A DNA stretch of 64,000 nt from Comamonas aquatica NBRC 14918. GTDB taxonomy: Bacteria; Pseudomonadota; Gammaproteobacteria; Burkholderiales; Burkholderiaceae_C. The notes beneath the pieces are model-generated. The model ran no database searches. It saw only the letters and a list, made by a program, of their open reading frames with translations, and had not been told where the DNA came from. The translations under genes were made by a program, and so were the position numbers. Below are positions 50,049-62,685 of this stretch, one piece after another; position 1 is the stretch's first letter; each line of letters begins with the position of its first letter. The stretch spans positions 1 through 64,000 of the forward strand of contig NZ_BBJR01000001.1 of assembly GCF_000739875.1 (NCBI RefSeq), written 5' to 3'.

Positions 50049-52727
50049 ATGCATCGTTGGAAACTTTCAGCCCTGGCCGCCGCGGCCTTTGTTTCTGTGG
50101 CCCTTGCCCCCACCGATGCCGCAGCCCTGGCCCTGGGTCCCATCCGCATCCAGTCGGCGTTGGGTGAAAACCTGCGCGCGGAGATCGCGATCCCGCAGAT
50201 CACCGCAGCGGAAATGAACAGCCTGAGCGTGCAGATCGCCGCCCCCGAGGTCTTCCGTGCCCAGGGCATGGACTACAGCAGCGCCGCCCGCAGTGTGCAG
50301 GTCAGCCTGCAGCGCAACCCCGACGGCACGGCCAGCCTGCGCCTGAGCAGCAACACCCCGATCAATGAGCCGTTTGTCGACCTGGTGATCGACTCGCAGT
50401 GGAGCACCGGCAATCTGGTGCGCACCTACACCCTGCTGCTGGACCCCCCAGCCAGCCAGCGCCGCGCGGCCCCTGCGCCCACGCCCGCCCAGGTGACGCC
50501 CCCCGTGGCCGCTGCGCCGGCCGCAACGCCCAGCCCCGCCCCACGCCCACGTGCCGCCGCACCCACCCCGGCCGCCGCAGCGCCTGCGGCAACGGAGCCC
50601 CGCAACGACAGCCAACGGGTGCAGGCCGGCGACACGGCCGGGCGCCTGGCGAATGCCAACCGCCCCAACGGCGTGTCGCTGGACCAGATGCTGGTGGCCA
50701 TGCTGCGCAGCAACCCCAAGGCATTCATCAACGGCAACGTCAACCGCATCCGCGCCGGAGCCGTGGTGCAGATGCCCAGCCGCGAACAGGCGCTGGAGAC
50801 CTCCGCCAGCGAGGCACGCCAGATCGTCGCCGCGCAAAGCCGTGACTTCAACACCTACCGCCGCAGCCTGGCCTCCAAGGCCCCGCAAGCGACCGTACAG
50901 GCAGCCGACCGCAGCTCCGGTGGCCAGGTCCAGGCCCACGTCGAGGATGCCAGCGCCGCCGCGGCCACGCCGGACAAGCTGACCCTGTCCAAGGGCGCCG
51001 TCCAAAGCGCGGCCGCCGAAGAAAAGATGGCCATCCAGAAGCAGGCCGAAGATCAGAGCAACCGCCTCAATGAGCTGCAGCGCAATCTGGCCGAGCTCAA
51101 CGAACTGGCCCAGAACAACGCCGCGGCCAAACCCGCCGTCCCTGCCGCAGCGCCAGCACCCGCTGCGGGCGAACAGCCCGCCAGCACAACCGCCACCCCG
51201 GGCGTGGAGGTCGCTGCCAGCAACCCCGCGGTCACGGCAGCCGCCCCCGAGGCGCCCCCCGCCAGTGGCGACAAGGCCCCCGAAGCCACACCACCTGCGG
51301 CCAGCGACGCACCGCCCCCCCAGGCAGCGGCCCAGCCGGCCCCCAAGCCTGCGGTCGTGCCGGCCGCGCCCGTGGCCGAAGCTTCCCTCACCGACGAGCT
51401 GCTGGACAATCCGCTGGTCCCCGCCGGGGGCGCCGCCGTGGCACTGCTGCTGGGCCTGCTGGGCTATACCGCCTGGAAACGCCGCCATGCCCAGTCCAAA
51501 TCCGAGGACCCCGCGCTGGGCGACAGCCAGTTGCAGCCCGATTCGTTCTTCGGCGGCAGCGGCGGCCAGCAGGTCGACACCAGCAATGCCGAGGGCAGCG
51601 CCACCACCATGGCCTACTCGCCCAGCCAGCTCGATGGCGGCGGCGATGTCGATCCCGTTGCCGAGGCCGATGTCTACCTGGCCTACGGCCGGGACGTGCA
51701 GGCCGAGGAAATCCTCAAGGAAGCGCTGCGCAACCAGCCCGAGCGCCTGTCCATCCACCTGAAGCTGGCGGAAATCTACGTCAAGCGCCATGACATCAAG
51801 GCCCTGGAGAACACGGCCCGGGGCATGCAGCCCGTCAGCCAGCCCCAGGACCCCGAATGGCAGCGCGTGGTGGAAATGGGCCGCAGCCTGGACCCCACCA
51901 ACACTTTCTTTGCCGGCGCCGACACCGGTGCCTCGGCCACTGGCGGCAAGCCTGCTTCCTCGTTTGCCGCGGCCTTGAATGCGGCCAAGCCCGAGCTTGC
52001 GACACCCGTGGCTGCGGCGGCGGGCGCGGTGGCTGCGGCTGCAGCAGCGAACACGCCCGATCTCCCGGATCTGGACCTCCACCTGGACCTGCCCGAGGGC
52101 TTGATCACCGCCAATACCCCCTCCGTGGCGGATGTCCCGGCGGCGCAGCCACCGTCGGACGACGACTTTGCGGCGCTGGAGCTGCCCTCGACCCTGGACA
52201 GCCAGCTCGACGTGACGGCCGCTCCAGCGGTCGAGGACCCACCCACCCTGGTGCAGGACACCGTCATCGGCGAAGACAGCCGCCAGGACCTGGACGGCCT
52301 GGATCTGGACCTGTCGGGCTTTGACGTGCCTGCGCCTGCGGCAGACACCCCACCACCCGCCGCACAGAATGCCGACACGGATATGGGCGCTGGACTGGAC
52401 TTTGACCTGGACAGCCCATCCCCCGACACCGCTGCGCCTGCCGGCGCGGCCACCGAGCCTGCCCCCGCAGCGGCGGTGCCGCAGGACCTGGAATTCGACC
52501 TGGGTTCCCTGGATCTGGATTTGGGCACCGACGCCGCGCCTGCAGCCCAGCCCCAAGCCGTGCACAATGCCGCGGACGACCCCCTGTCGACCAAGCTGGA
52601 CTTGGCCCAGGAATTCAACTCCATCGGCGACAGCGAAGGCGCCCGGGCATTGATCGAGGAAGTGCTGGCCGAAGCCAGCGGCCCGCTCAAGGACCGTGCC
52701 CAGAAGATGCTGTCCGAACTTGATTGA
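50049..52727 (+). CDS. fimV: Pilus/polarity regulator FimV
   Basis: 892 residues from ATG 50049. Signal-like N-terminus (LSALAAAAFVSVALAPTDA), the FimV N-terminal domain starting LGPIRIQSALGENLRAEIAI, a LysM-like peptidoglycan-binding segment around 190-240 (RVQAGDTAGRLANANRP), a coiled coil (NRLNELQRNLAELNELAQNN), a single membrane helix near 460-475 (AAVALLLGLLGYTAW), a long acidic cytoplasmic region, and the FimV C-terminal TPR motif (DLAQEFNSIGDSEGARALIE). FimV promotes type IV pilus secretin assembly and polar signalling. Ala/Pro-rich linkers make it long. The pilY1/pilE genes are at the other end of the window. Confidence 0.93.
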   Translation: MHRWKLSALAAAAFVSVALAPTDAAALALGPIRIQSALGENLRAEIAIPQITAAEMNSLSVQIAAPEVFRAQGMDYSSAARSVQVSLQRNPDGTASLRLSSNTPINEPFVDLVIDSQWSTGNLVRTYTLLLDPPASQRRAAPAPTPAQVTPPVAAAPAATPSPAPRPRAAAPTPAAAAPAATEPRNDSQRVQAGDTAGRLANANRPNGVSLDQMLVAMLRSNPKAFINGNVNRIRAGAVVQMPSREQALETSASEARQIVAAQSRDFNTYRRSLASKAPQATVQAADRSSGGQVQAHVEDASAAAATPDKLTLSKGAVQSAAAEEKMAIQKQAEDQSNRLNELQRNLAELNELAQNNAAAKPAVPAAAPAPAAGEQPASTTATPGVEVAASNPAVTAAAPEAPPASGDKAPEATPPAASDAPPPQAAAQPAPKPAVVPAAPVAEASLTDELLDNPLVPAGGAAVALLLGLLGYTAWKRRHAQSKSEDPALGDSQLQPDSFFGGSGGQQVDTSNAEGSATTMAYSPSQLDGGGDVDPVAEADVYLAYGRDVQAEEILKEALRNQPERLSIHLKLAEIYVKRHDIKALENTARGMQPVSQPQDPEWQRVVEMGRSLDPTNTFFAGADTGASATGGKPASSFAAALNAAKPELATPVAAAAGAVAAAAAANTPDLPDLDLHLDLPEGLITANTPSVADVPAAQPPSDDDFAALELPSTLDSQLDVTAAPAVEDPPTLVQDTVIGEDSRQDLDGLDLDLSGFDVPAPAADTPPPAAQNADTDMGAGLDFDLDSPSPDTAAPAGAATEPAPAAAVPQDLEFDLGSLDLDLGTDAAPAAQPQAVHNAADDPLSTKLDLAQEFNSIGDSEGARALIEEVLAEASGPLKDRAQKMLSELD

Positions 52728-52776
52728 TGCACCGTATTTTTTCTGAAGCGGCCCGGCCGCTGGCCTGGGAGCCGCC

Positions 52777-53592
52777 ATGCGCATAGCCCTGGGCGTGAGC
52801 TACAACGGCCAGGCCTACAACGGCTGGCAAAGCCAACCGAACGGCAACACCGTTCAAGACAAACTCGAAGCGGCCCTGGGCCGCTTTGCTACTCAGGGCG
52901 TGTCCACCTTGTGCGCCGGCCGCACCGATGCCGGGGTGCATGGGCTGATGCAGGTGGTGCACTTTGACACCGCTTTGCAGCGGCCGGAAACCGCCTGGGT
53001 GCGCGGCACCAACACCTTCCTGCCCCCCGACATCGCCGTGCAGTGGGCGCGGGCCGTGCCCGACGCCTTCCACAGCCGTGCCTGTGCCACGGCGCGGCGC
53101 TACGCCTATGTGCTGCTGCAGTCGCCGGTGCGCCCCAGTGTGGAAGTCGGGCGGGTGGGCTGGGTGTTCAACCCGCTCGATGGCGAGGCCATGCGCCAGG
53201 CCGCGTCCTGCCTGATGGGCGAGCATGATTTCACCTCGTTCCGCGCCTCGGCCTGCCAGGCGCTGACACCGGTCAAGACCCTGCACCGCATCGACATCAC
53301 GCGCCGCGCCGTGGCCTCGGCCCAGCACCGTGAGATGGAATGCTGCTACTGGCGCTTCGAGTTCGAGGGCAACGCCTTCCTGCACCACATGGTGCGCAAC
53401 ATCATGGGCTGCCTGGTCTACATCGGCCAGGGCTCGCACCCGCCCGAATGGATGGCCCAGGTGCTGGCAGCGCGCTCGCGCGACGCCGCAGCGCCGACGT
53501 TTTCGCCGCATGGCCTGTACTTCTTGGGGCCTGTGTACGATCCGCAGTGGCAACTGCCCGACCGTGTGCCCGGCTTCGACTGGCTGCCCTGA
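52777..53592 (+). CDS. truA: tRNA pseudouridine(38-40) synthase TruA
   Basis: 271 residues. Catalytic D51 in CAGRTDAGVHGLMQ; RIALGVSYNGQAYNGWQ start; RGTNTFLPPDIAV and EGNAFLHHMVRNIMG are standard. It makes pseudouridine at positions 38-40 of tRNA anticodon arms. Lying between fimV and trpF, it is in the conserved fimV-truA-trp block. The downstream spacer of 35 bases is made of repeat sequence. Confidence 0.97.
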   Translation: MRIALGVSYNGQAYNGWQSQPNGNTVQDKLEAALGRFATQGVSTLCAGRTDAGVHGLMQVVHFDTALQRPETAWVRGTNTFLPPDIAVQWARAVPDAFHSRACATARRYAYVLLQSPVRPSVEVGRVGWVFNPLDGEAMRQAASCLMGEHDFTSFRASACQALTPVKTLHRIDITRRAVASAQHREMECCYWRFEFEGNAFLHHMVRNIMGCLVYIGQGSHPPEWMAQVLAARSRDAAAPTFSPHGLYFLGPVYDPQWQLPDRVPGFDWLP

Positions 53593-53596
53593 GCAT

Positions 53597-53651
53597 CAAT
53601 TCCACGCCAAATTGGCATGAAACCCTTATGGATCAAGCGCTGAACGCTCCT
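53597..53651. repeat. Repeat copy spanning the trpF start codon
   Basis: AATTCCACGCCAAATTGGCA, then TGAAACCCTTATGGATCAAG and CGCTGAACGCTCCTA. The second part aligns with the right halves of the copies at 17201, 33752 and 46979. The trpF ATG (53628) lies inside it. Confidence 0.5.
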
Positions 53652-54352
53652 ATTTCACGCACCCGCATCAAGGTCTGCGGCCTGACCCGCGAAGCCGATG
53701 TCGACGCGGCGGTGGCCGCCGGCGTGGACGCCCTGGGTTTTGTGCTCTATGCCCCCAGCCCACGCGCCGTCAGCCTGGCGCGCGCGGCTGAGCTGGCACG
53801 GCGCCTGCCGCCTTTCGTCACCCCCGTGCTGCTGTTCGTCAACGCCACGGCGGCCGAGATCGCCGCCGCGCTGGCCGCCATTCCGCACGCCCTGCTGCAA
53901 TTTCACGGCGACGAGAGCCCGGCCGCCTGTGCAGACGCCACGGACCAGGGGCGCCACCGCTACCTGCGGGCGGCGCGCATACCCCTTGGGGATGACGCCG
54001 GGGACTTTGACCTCGTAAAATACGCCCATCAATACTCTCAGGCCCAGGCCATTCTGTTGGACGCCCATGTGGACGGCTACGGTGGTGCAGGCAAAGCATT
54101 CAATTGGTCACTCCTTCCAACAAGCGTCAACGCTCACCTCGTCTTGTCTGGTGGGCTTACGCCTGCAAACGTGACCGATGGCATCCGTCTGGTACGACCC
54201 CGCTGCCTGTCTTTGGCAGTTGATGTCAGCTCCGGCGTCGAAGCCACCCGCCCTGACGGCACGCCGCTCAAGGGTGTCAAGGATGCTGAAAAGATTCAAC
54301 GCTTCGTTGCAGCCGTGCGTGCTGCCGATGCACCCATTGCCCCCCAATCCTG

Positions 54353-54353
<1 letters not shown>
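53628..54353 (+). CDS. trpF: Phosphoribosylanthranilate isomerase
   Basis: 241 residues from ATG 53628. C17 in [13 protein letters not shown] is the general base and D145 in [16 protein letters not shown] the general acid of this TIM-barrel isomerase of tryptophan synthesis. The first ten residues ([10 protein letters not shown]) are not family sequence and appear to be encoded by an intergenic repeat; the conserved part begins at RTRIKVCG. The frame upstream runs into truA in another phase, so no better start exists. The stop overlaps trpB by one base (TGATG). Confidence 0.95.
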
Positions 54354-55617
<1,264 letters not shown>

Positions 55618-55621
<4 letters not shown>

Positions 55622-56439
55622 GCCCACAACCATCCAGAATTGCTGCCACTTTCGAAAAACTGAACCAGGAAGGCCGCAAGGCCCTCATCCCCTTCGTGAC
55701 GGCTGGCTACCCGTTTGCCGCCATCACGCCCTCGCTGATGCACGGCATGGTGGAAGCTGGCTCGGACATCATCGAGCTGGGGGTGCCGTTCTCGGACCCG
55801 ATGGCCGATGGCCCCGTCATCCAGAAGGCCGGGGACCGCGCGATTGCCAATGGCGTGGGCCTCAAGCAGGTGCTGGCCTATGTGCGCGAGTTCCGTCAGA
55901 AGAACCACACCACCCCCGTGGTGCTGATGGGCTATGCCAACCCGGTGGAGCGCTACGACCAGGTGCACGGCACGGACGCATTCGTCAACGATGCCGCCGA
56001 AGCCGGTGTCGATGGCATCTTGGTGGTGGACTACCCTCCCGAAGAGTCTGAAGCGTTTGCTGCCAAGCTGCGCGCCAAGGGCATGGACCAGATCTTCCTG
56101 CTGGCTCCCACGAGCACCGACGAACGCATGCAGCAGGTGGCCCGTGTGGCCAGCGGCTACGTGTACTACGTCTCGCTGAAGGGCGTGACCGGCTCCAACG
56201 CGCTGGACCTGGACGCCGTGGGCGAGATGCTGCCGCGCATCAAGCAGCACGTACACATCCCGGTCGGCGTGGGATTTGGCATCCGTGACAACCAGACCGC
56301 CCACGCGGTGGCCCAGATGTCCGACGCGGTCATCATCGGCAGCAAGATCATCCAGCTGCTGGAAGATCAACCCCACGAAAAGATTGTCCCGCTGACCATC
56401 GACTTTCTGCGCGGCGTGCGCAAAGCGATGGACGCATAA
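55618..56439 (+). CDS. trpA: Tryptophan synthase alpha chain
   Basis: 273 residues. Catalytic E53 ([10 protein letters not shown]) and D64 (PMADGPVIQ); [12 protein letters not shown] and [20 protein letters not shown] follow. It splits indole-3-glycerol phosphate and channels indole to TrpB. ATG overlaps the trpB stop. accD follows after 60 bases. Confidence 0.98.
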
Positions 56440-56499
56440 TGCGACCCCGGGCGGCCGCCGCACCGGCCCGCTGCCCGATCGCCTTGAAGAGGAAACCGT

Positions 56500-57381
56500 A
56501 TGTCCTGGCTCGAAAAACTTCTGCCCGCCAAAATTCAGCAAACCGAACCCAAGGATCGCCAACAGCAGATCCCCGAGGGCCTGTGGGTCAAGTGCCCCAG
56601 CTGCGAGTCGGTGCTCTACAAGACCGATCTGGAAAGCAACCAGAACGTGTGCCCCACCTGCGGCCACCACCACCGCATCGGTGCGCGTGCGCGCCTGAAC
56701 CATTTCCTGGACGGCGAAGGCCGCTATGAAATCGGCCAGGAAGTGATTCCCGTCGATGCCCTGAAGTTCCAGGACAGCCGCAAGTACCCCCAACGCCTGA
56801 AGGAAGCCCTGGAAAACACGGGCGAGACCGATGCGCTGATCGTCATGGGCGGCACCGTCAAGGGCATCGAGCTGGTGGCCGCCTGCTTCGAGTTCGACTT
56901 CATGGGCGGCTCCATGGGCTCCGTGGTGGGCGAGCGTTTCGTGCGCGGCGTGGAAACCGCCATCGCACAGAAAGTGCCCTTCCTGTGCTTCACCGCCACC
57001 GGCGGCGCCCGCATGCAGGAAGGCCTGCTGTCCCTGATGCAGATGGCCAAGACCAATGCCGCGCTGACCCGCCTGGCACAAAAGGGCCTGCCCTACATCT
57101 CCGTGCTGACCGACCCCACCATGGGCGGCGTGTCGGCCGGCTTCGCTTTCGTGGGTGACATCGTGATGGCCGAGCCCAAGGCGCTGATCGGCTTTGCCGG
57201 CCCCCGCGTGATCGAAACCACCGTGCGCGTGAAGCTACCCGAGGGCTTCCAGCGCTCCGAGTTCCTCAAGGAAAAGGGTGCCGTGGACATGATCGTCGAC
57301 CGCCGCGAACTGCGCGACACCGTGGCCAGCACCCTGGCCATGCTGCAGCGCCTGCCGGCCGATGCCGTGGTGCAGGACTGA
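56500..57381 (+). CDS. accD: Acetyl-CoA carboxylase carboxyltransferase beta subunit
   Basis: 293 residues. N-terminal zinc ribbon C32-x2-C35 ... C51-x2-C54 ([19 protein letters not shown]), then the crotonase-fold carboxyltransferase with [20 protein letters not shown] and [17 protein letters not shown]. It forms malonyl-CoA with AccA/B/C. It closes the trp block, in the order common to betaproteobacteria; folC, often next, is absent and a terminator follows. Confidence 0.98.
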   Translation: MSWLEKLLPAKIQQTEPKDRQQQIPEGLWVKCPSCESVLYKTDLESNQNVCPTCGHHHRIGARARLNHFLDGEGRYEIGQEVIPVDALKFQDSRKYPQRLKEALENTGETDALIVMGGTVKGIELVAACFEFDFMGGSMGSVVGERFVRGVETAIAQKVPFLCFTATGGARMQEGLLSLMQMAKTNAALTRLAQKGLPYISVLTDPTMGGVSAGFAFVGDIVMAEPKALIGFAGPRVIETTVRVKLPEGFQRSEFLKEKGAVDMIVDRRELRDTVASTLAMLQRLPADAVVQD

Positions 57382-57403
57382 TCCAGCGGCTGTGCCCCCC
57401 AAC

Positions 57404-57432
57404 AAAAAGGCTCCCAACCGGGAGCCTTTTTT
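57404..57432. terminator. Bidirectional terminator after accD
   Basis: Four A, AGGCTCCC, AACC loop, GGGAGCCT, six T; between the convergent accD and yggT genes. Confidence 0.92.
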
Positions 57433-57469
57433 CATGCCGGCACGCAGGCCGGGGCCATGGCGTGCCGCT

Positions 57470-58036
57470 TCAGCCGCCGGTGGCCATGCTGGCCAGCACG
57501 CCAAACTGCACATTGCCCAGCACCATCAGCAGCACCTGCAGGGCGATGATGGCCACCAGGGCCGACAGGTCCACCCCGCCGATCAGGGGAATCAGCTTGC
57601 GCAGCGGCCGCAGCAAGGGCTCGCTCAGGCGGTGCAGGATGCCGGCCATCGGCGAGTGCGGCTGCACCCAGGACAGGATGGCATAGACGATCAGGATGCC
57701 GATCAGCCCGGTCAGCACCATGCGCAACAGGCCGAACAGCGCCAGCACGGGCACCAGGCCGGGGTTGCCATTCGCGCCCAGCAGCAGCCACAGCAGCACG
57801 TACTGCACCAACATCACCAGCACTGCGGCCACCAAGCTCGACAGGTCGTACTGGCTGCGGTTGGGGATGATCTTGCGCAGCGGCATCACGATCCAGTCGG
57901 ACAGTGCGAACACCAATTGCCCCACCGGGTTGTTGAATGGAATGCGCTGCGCCTGCATGTACAAGCGCAGCAAGCAGGCACCAGCGATCAGGCCGCTGAC
58001 GACCTCCAGCAGGAATTGAAGAATTTGAACAATCAT
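57470..58036 (-). CDS. YggT-family membrane protein
   Basis: 188 residues from ATG 58036 (MIVQILQFLLEVVSGLIAGA). Two YggT repeats, each with a pair of hydrophobic helices and a DWIVMPLRKIIP / EPLLRPLRKLIP element after the first helix. YggT proteins are inner-membrane proteins linked to osmotic tolerance and to division or potassium handling in some species, without a fixed function. Isolated gene, divergent from the Lon-N-domain gene. Confidence 0.92.
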   Translation of the reverse strand: MIVQILQFLLEVVSGLIAGACLLRLYMQAQRIPFNNPVGQLVFALSDWIVMPLRKIIPNRSQYDLSSLVAAVLVMLVQYVLLWLLLGANGNPGLVPVLALFGLLRMVLTGLIGILIVYAILSWVQPHSPMAGILHRLSEPLLRPLRKLIPLIGGVDLSALVAIIALQVLLMVLGNVQFGVLASMATGG

Positions 58037-58163
58037 GGAGATCACAAAGGTTGAAGAACTACGCGCACAACCATATCCCACATGCAGGTCCGCGCGTTGT
58101 CAGCCTACGCCCACCGGCAGGCACTGGCGGCCATCATAGCCAGCAGAATCACCGCATGCAGCC

Positions 58164-58784
58164 ATGACCTCGCCGTTAACGCTCATTTCGCTACCGCTGT
58201 TTCCCCTGCATGCGGTGCTGTTTCCCGGCGGTCACCTGCCATTGCGGGTGTTTGAGGCCCGCTATCGCAGCATGGTGCACGGCTGCCGCGAAGCCGGTGC
58301 GCCCTTCGGCGTGGTCACGCTGCTGAGCGGGCAGGAAATCCACCAGCCCCACCTGCCGCCCGAAACCTTCTATGCCACCGGCACGATTGCCGCCATCGAC
58401 TCGCTGTCGCCGCTGAGCACCGGGCTGGAGCTGCTGCACTGTAGCGGCAAGGACCGCTTTCACATTGCCACAGCACGCAAGCTGCCCCTGGGCCTGTGGG
58501 TGGCCGACGTGGAGCTGCTGCCCGCCGACCACACCATCCCCATCCCCTCCTACCTGCGCCATACGGCCACGACCTTGCGCCTGGTGCTGCAGAAGATTCC
58601 GCAGAACCACCTGGAAGGCGCCACCGACGCCCAGTTCGCCGACTGCGGCTGGGTGGCCAACCGCTGGTGCGAACTGCTGCCCATGGAGCGCAAGCTGCAG
58701 CTGTGCCTGCTGGAGCTGGACAGCCCCCTGGTGCGCCTGGAGCTGGTGGCCGACACGCTGGAGCGCGCCGGCATCACGCCCTGA
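58164..58784 (+). CDS. Lon N-terminal (substrate-binding) domain protein
   Basis: 206 residues. LISLPLFPLHAVLFPGGHLPLRVFEARYRSMV (hallmark FPLHAVLFPGG) is the LON substrate-binding PUA-like fold; no ATPase or protease domain follows. Stand-alone members are common in Burkholderiales and have no proven role; substrate recognition is a guess from the Lon domain. The 261-base gap downstream contains only a degenerate repeat word (CATAGCTGCTGGCGCAGATG near 58822). Confidence 0.92.
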   Translation: MTSPLTLISLPLFPLHAVLFPGGHLPLRVFEARYRSMVHGCREAGAPFGVVTLLSGQEIHQPHLPPETFYATGTIAAIDSLSPLSTGLELLHCSGKDRFHIATARKLPLGLWVADVELLPADHTIPIPSYLRHTATTLRLVLQKIPQNHLEGATDAQFADCGWVANRWCELLPMERKLQLCLLELDSPLVRLELVADTLERAGITP

Positions 58785-59045
58785 GGCCCGGCGCGCCATG
58801 CATGCGTCATGCTGCGCAAAACCATAGCTGCTGGCGCAGATGAACAGGACATCTTCAATACTTTTGTGTGCCAAACCCATACAAATCAATCGCTTGCCGC
58901 TCTTTTTCTGCAAGCACCGCGCCCCATCGCCACCGGCAGCGCAGCGGATTCACAGAGATTCCCACACCGGCCTGCCGACCGGGCGCAAAAAAACTAAAAT
59001 CTCCGGTTTTGGCTTGTTTCCTCAGCCTTTGCGCTGCGCTCATCC

Positions 59046-60593
<1,548 letters not shown>

Positions 60594-60617
60594 TCCTCCG
60601 CGATCCAGCCTCTTTCC

Positions 60618-60640
60618 AAGGGACCTGCGGGTCCCTTTTG
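60618..60640 (+). terminator. Intrinsic terminator after lysS
   Basis: AAGGGACC, TGCG loop, GGTCCCTT, TT; short T-run. Confidence 0.72.
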
Positions 60641-60709
60641 ATTTCTGCCATGCCCCCAAGTGCAGGGGCATGGACCCCGCTTCGTTAGTATCGGAAGAAG
60701 AACACCGCT

Positions 60710-61399
60710 TTGAATTTACCGACCGTGACCCTGATCGACCGTATTTCTGGCCTGCGTACCCGCCTGCCTGCCTGGATGCAGGACTGGCTGGAAATCGCCA
60801 TTCCTGTGCTGCAGATCCTGCTCATCGTGCTGGTGGCCTGGCTGCTGCACCGCCTGTTCAAGCGCGTCATCCAGCGCGCCAGCGACCACTACGAGTTCCC
60901 GAACGAGCTGCTGATGCCCATCCACACCGTGGTGCGCTGGCTCATCATTGGGGGCTCCGTGCTGCTGATCCTGGAGCGCATGGGCGTCTCGGCCAGCGTG
61001 CTGTGGTCGGCCTTCACTGGCTTTGCCACCGTGGGCGCCGTGGCCTTCTTTGCCGCCTGGAGCGTGCTGTCCAACCTGTTTTGCGCCTTCCTGATCTTCA
61101 CCGTCGGCCCCTTCCGCGTGGGCGACCACATCGAGGTGCTGGACACGGCCGAGAAGCCCGGCGCCCTGGGCCGCGTGATCGACATCAACCTGCTCTACAC
61201 CACGCTGGAAGATGCCACCGCGCCCATCCCCGGCACGCTGATCCAGATCCCCAACTCGCTGATCTTCCAGCGCGTGGTGCGCCGCTGGCGCATGGGCACC
61301 CCCTTGCCCGAGGACAAGCTGCACAAGCCCGCCGCGCAGATGCCGGCCCCGGAAGCAGCAGAACCTGCCCCAGCCCCCAAGAGCGCCAGCTTCCCCTGA
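60710..61399 (+). CDS. Small-conductance mechanosensitive channel family protein (MscS)
   Basis: 229 residues from a TTG at 60710; no earlier ATG, and the ATG at 60776 would cut into the first helix. Three hydrophobic segments at about 27-45, 72-90 and 98-125, the last glycine/alanine-rich as the pore helix (FTGFATVGAVAFFAAWSVLS), then a short beta domain (VGPFRVGDHIEVLDTAEKPG, IPNSLIFQR). A Pro/Ala tail follows. It would release solutes under membrane tension. Single gene closed by a terminator, convergent with ppk2. Confidence 0.9.
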   Translation: MNLPTVTLIDRISGLRTRLPAWMQDWLEIAIPVLQILLIVLVAWLLHRLFKRVIQRASDHYEFPNELLMPIHTVVRWLIIGGSVLLILERMGVSASVLWSAFTGFATVGAVAFFAAWSVLSNLFCAFLIFTVGPFRVGDHIEVLDTAEKPGALGRVIDINLLYTTLEDATAPIPGTLIQIPNSLIFQRVVRRWRMGTPLPEDKLHKPAAQMPAPEAAEPAPAPKSASFP

Positions 61400-61420
61400 C
61401 GCGCCGACGCCCCTGGCCCC

Positions 61421-61450
61421 AGCCCTGCTGCACCGCACCAGGGCTTTTTT
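61421..61450 (+). terminator. Intrinsic terminator after mscS
   Basis: AGCCCTG (61421-61427), eleven-base loop, CAGGGCT (61439-61445), running into six T. Confidence 0.75.
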
Positions 61451-61471
61451 CATGCCCCGGGGCCCTGTGGC

Positions 61472-62393
61472 TCAATACAGCTGGGGCACCAGCATGCTGG
61501 CGGGCACCGGATGGCGGATGGCGGATGTAATCCGCATGGCGCACGCGCTCCGGCAGGCTGGTTGCGGGCCGGGGCACCTCGTTGTAATCGAACTGCGACA
61601 GCAGGTGGCGGATGCAATTGAGCCGCGCCTGCTTCTTGTGGTCGGCCGGCACCACCCACCACGGCGCCTCCGGGATGTGGGTGCGCTCCAGCATCACCTC
61701 CTTGGCGCGGGTGTAGTCCTCCCAGCGGCGGCGCGACTCCAGGTCCATGGGCGAAAGCTTCCACTGCTTGAGCGGATCGTGGATGCGCCCCAGAAAGCGC
61801 AGGTGCTGCTCTTCGTCGGTGATGGAGAACCAGTACTTGATCACGCGGATGCCCGAGCGCACCAGCATGCGCTCGAACTCCGGCACGGAGCGGAAAAACT
61901 CCTCGTACTCGTCGTCCGAGCAGAAGCCCATCACCCGCTCCACGCCGGCGCGGTTGTACCAGCTGCGGTCGAACAGCACCATCTCGCCCGCGGCCGGCAG
62001 GTGGGCCGCATAGCGCTGGAAGTACCACTGCGTGCGTTCACGGTCGTTGGGCGCCGGCAGCGCCACCACGCGGCACACGCGCGGGTTCAGGCGCTGGGTG
62101 ATACGCTTGATCACGCCGCCCTTGCCGGCGGCATCGCGCCCCTCAAACAGGATCACGGCCTTTTGCTTGGTGGAGGCCACCTAGTCCTGCAGCTTGACCA
62201 GCTCGCCCTGCAGGCGGAACAGCTCCTTGAAATACGCCACGCGCTGGGCATGGCTTTCGGGGGCCCCCTCTGCCATACCCGGCACGGCGCCCAGCACGCC
62301 CGTGCGGTCCTCGATCTCCAGCTCTTCGTCCAGGCTGTCCAGCAGGTCGCTCTCGATACGGCGCACCAGTTCTTCTCGGTTGTCCCAATTCAT
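61472..62393 (-). pseudogene. ppk2: Polyphosphate kinase 2, inactivated by a nonsense codon and a 7-bp duplication
   Basis: From ATG 62393 the frame encodes a PPK2 N-terminus (MNWDNREELVRRIESDLLDS) to a TAG at codon 71 (62183-62181), where the family has tryptophan in LQDWV, a TGG-to-TAG change. The same frame resumes with a complete PPK2 core: FEGRDAAGKGGVIKRI (Walker A), FDRSWYNRAGVERVMGF (lid) and RRRWEDYTRAKEVMLERTHI. Near the end a tandem duplication GGATGGC-GGATGGC (plus 61509-61522) shifts the frame; removing seven bases restores a normal RHPVPASMLVPQLY ending and a stop at 61472, giving 304 residues. PPK2 makes or uses polyphosphate with nucleotides. A GTG right after the TAG could restart translation. 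Confidence 0.88.
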
Positions 62394-62685
62394 CACTCAC
62401 CTTCGTGGTTGGCCGTTTGTGGCTTTGCCACACAGGCTACGCGCCGCCTGCGACGCTTTGATGACAACCGGGTACGCGCTGCGCACAGCGTCTGCGGGGC
62501 GCCCCCATCGCCAGGCAAGCCCAGCCCGCACGCCACAACCGCGGGCGAGCGGCACACGGCCCGCAGCCCTTAGTCGTTTTGCGCGCAAGCACATCCATTT
62601 TTGTTCGTTGGAGCGCCCGCCACCGGCTCGCAAGATGGTGGCTATCGCCATCTTCCTGCGATGGATTGCACCGAAAGGCCACGCC

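Noticed and set aside
61185-62180. Intact 331-residue PPK2-like protein from GTG 62180
   Set aside because: It lacks the N-terminal 70 residues cut off by the TAG, and its last 110 residues are out-of-frame sequence after the 7-bp duplication. Better described as a pseudogene.
62181-62183. TAG in ppk2 as a recoded (pyrrolysine-like) codon
   Set aside because: A one-base change from the usual Trp codon, plus a second frameshift in the same gene, argues for decay; nothing else suggests recoding.
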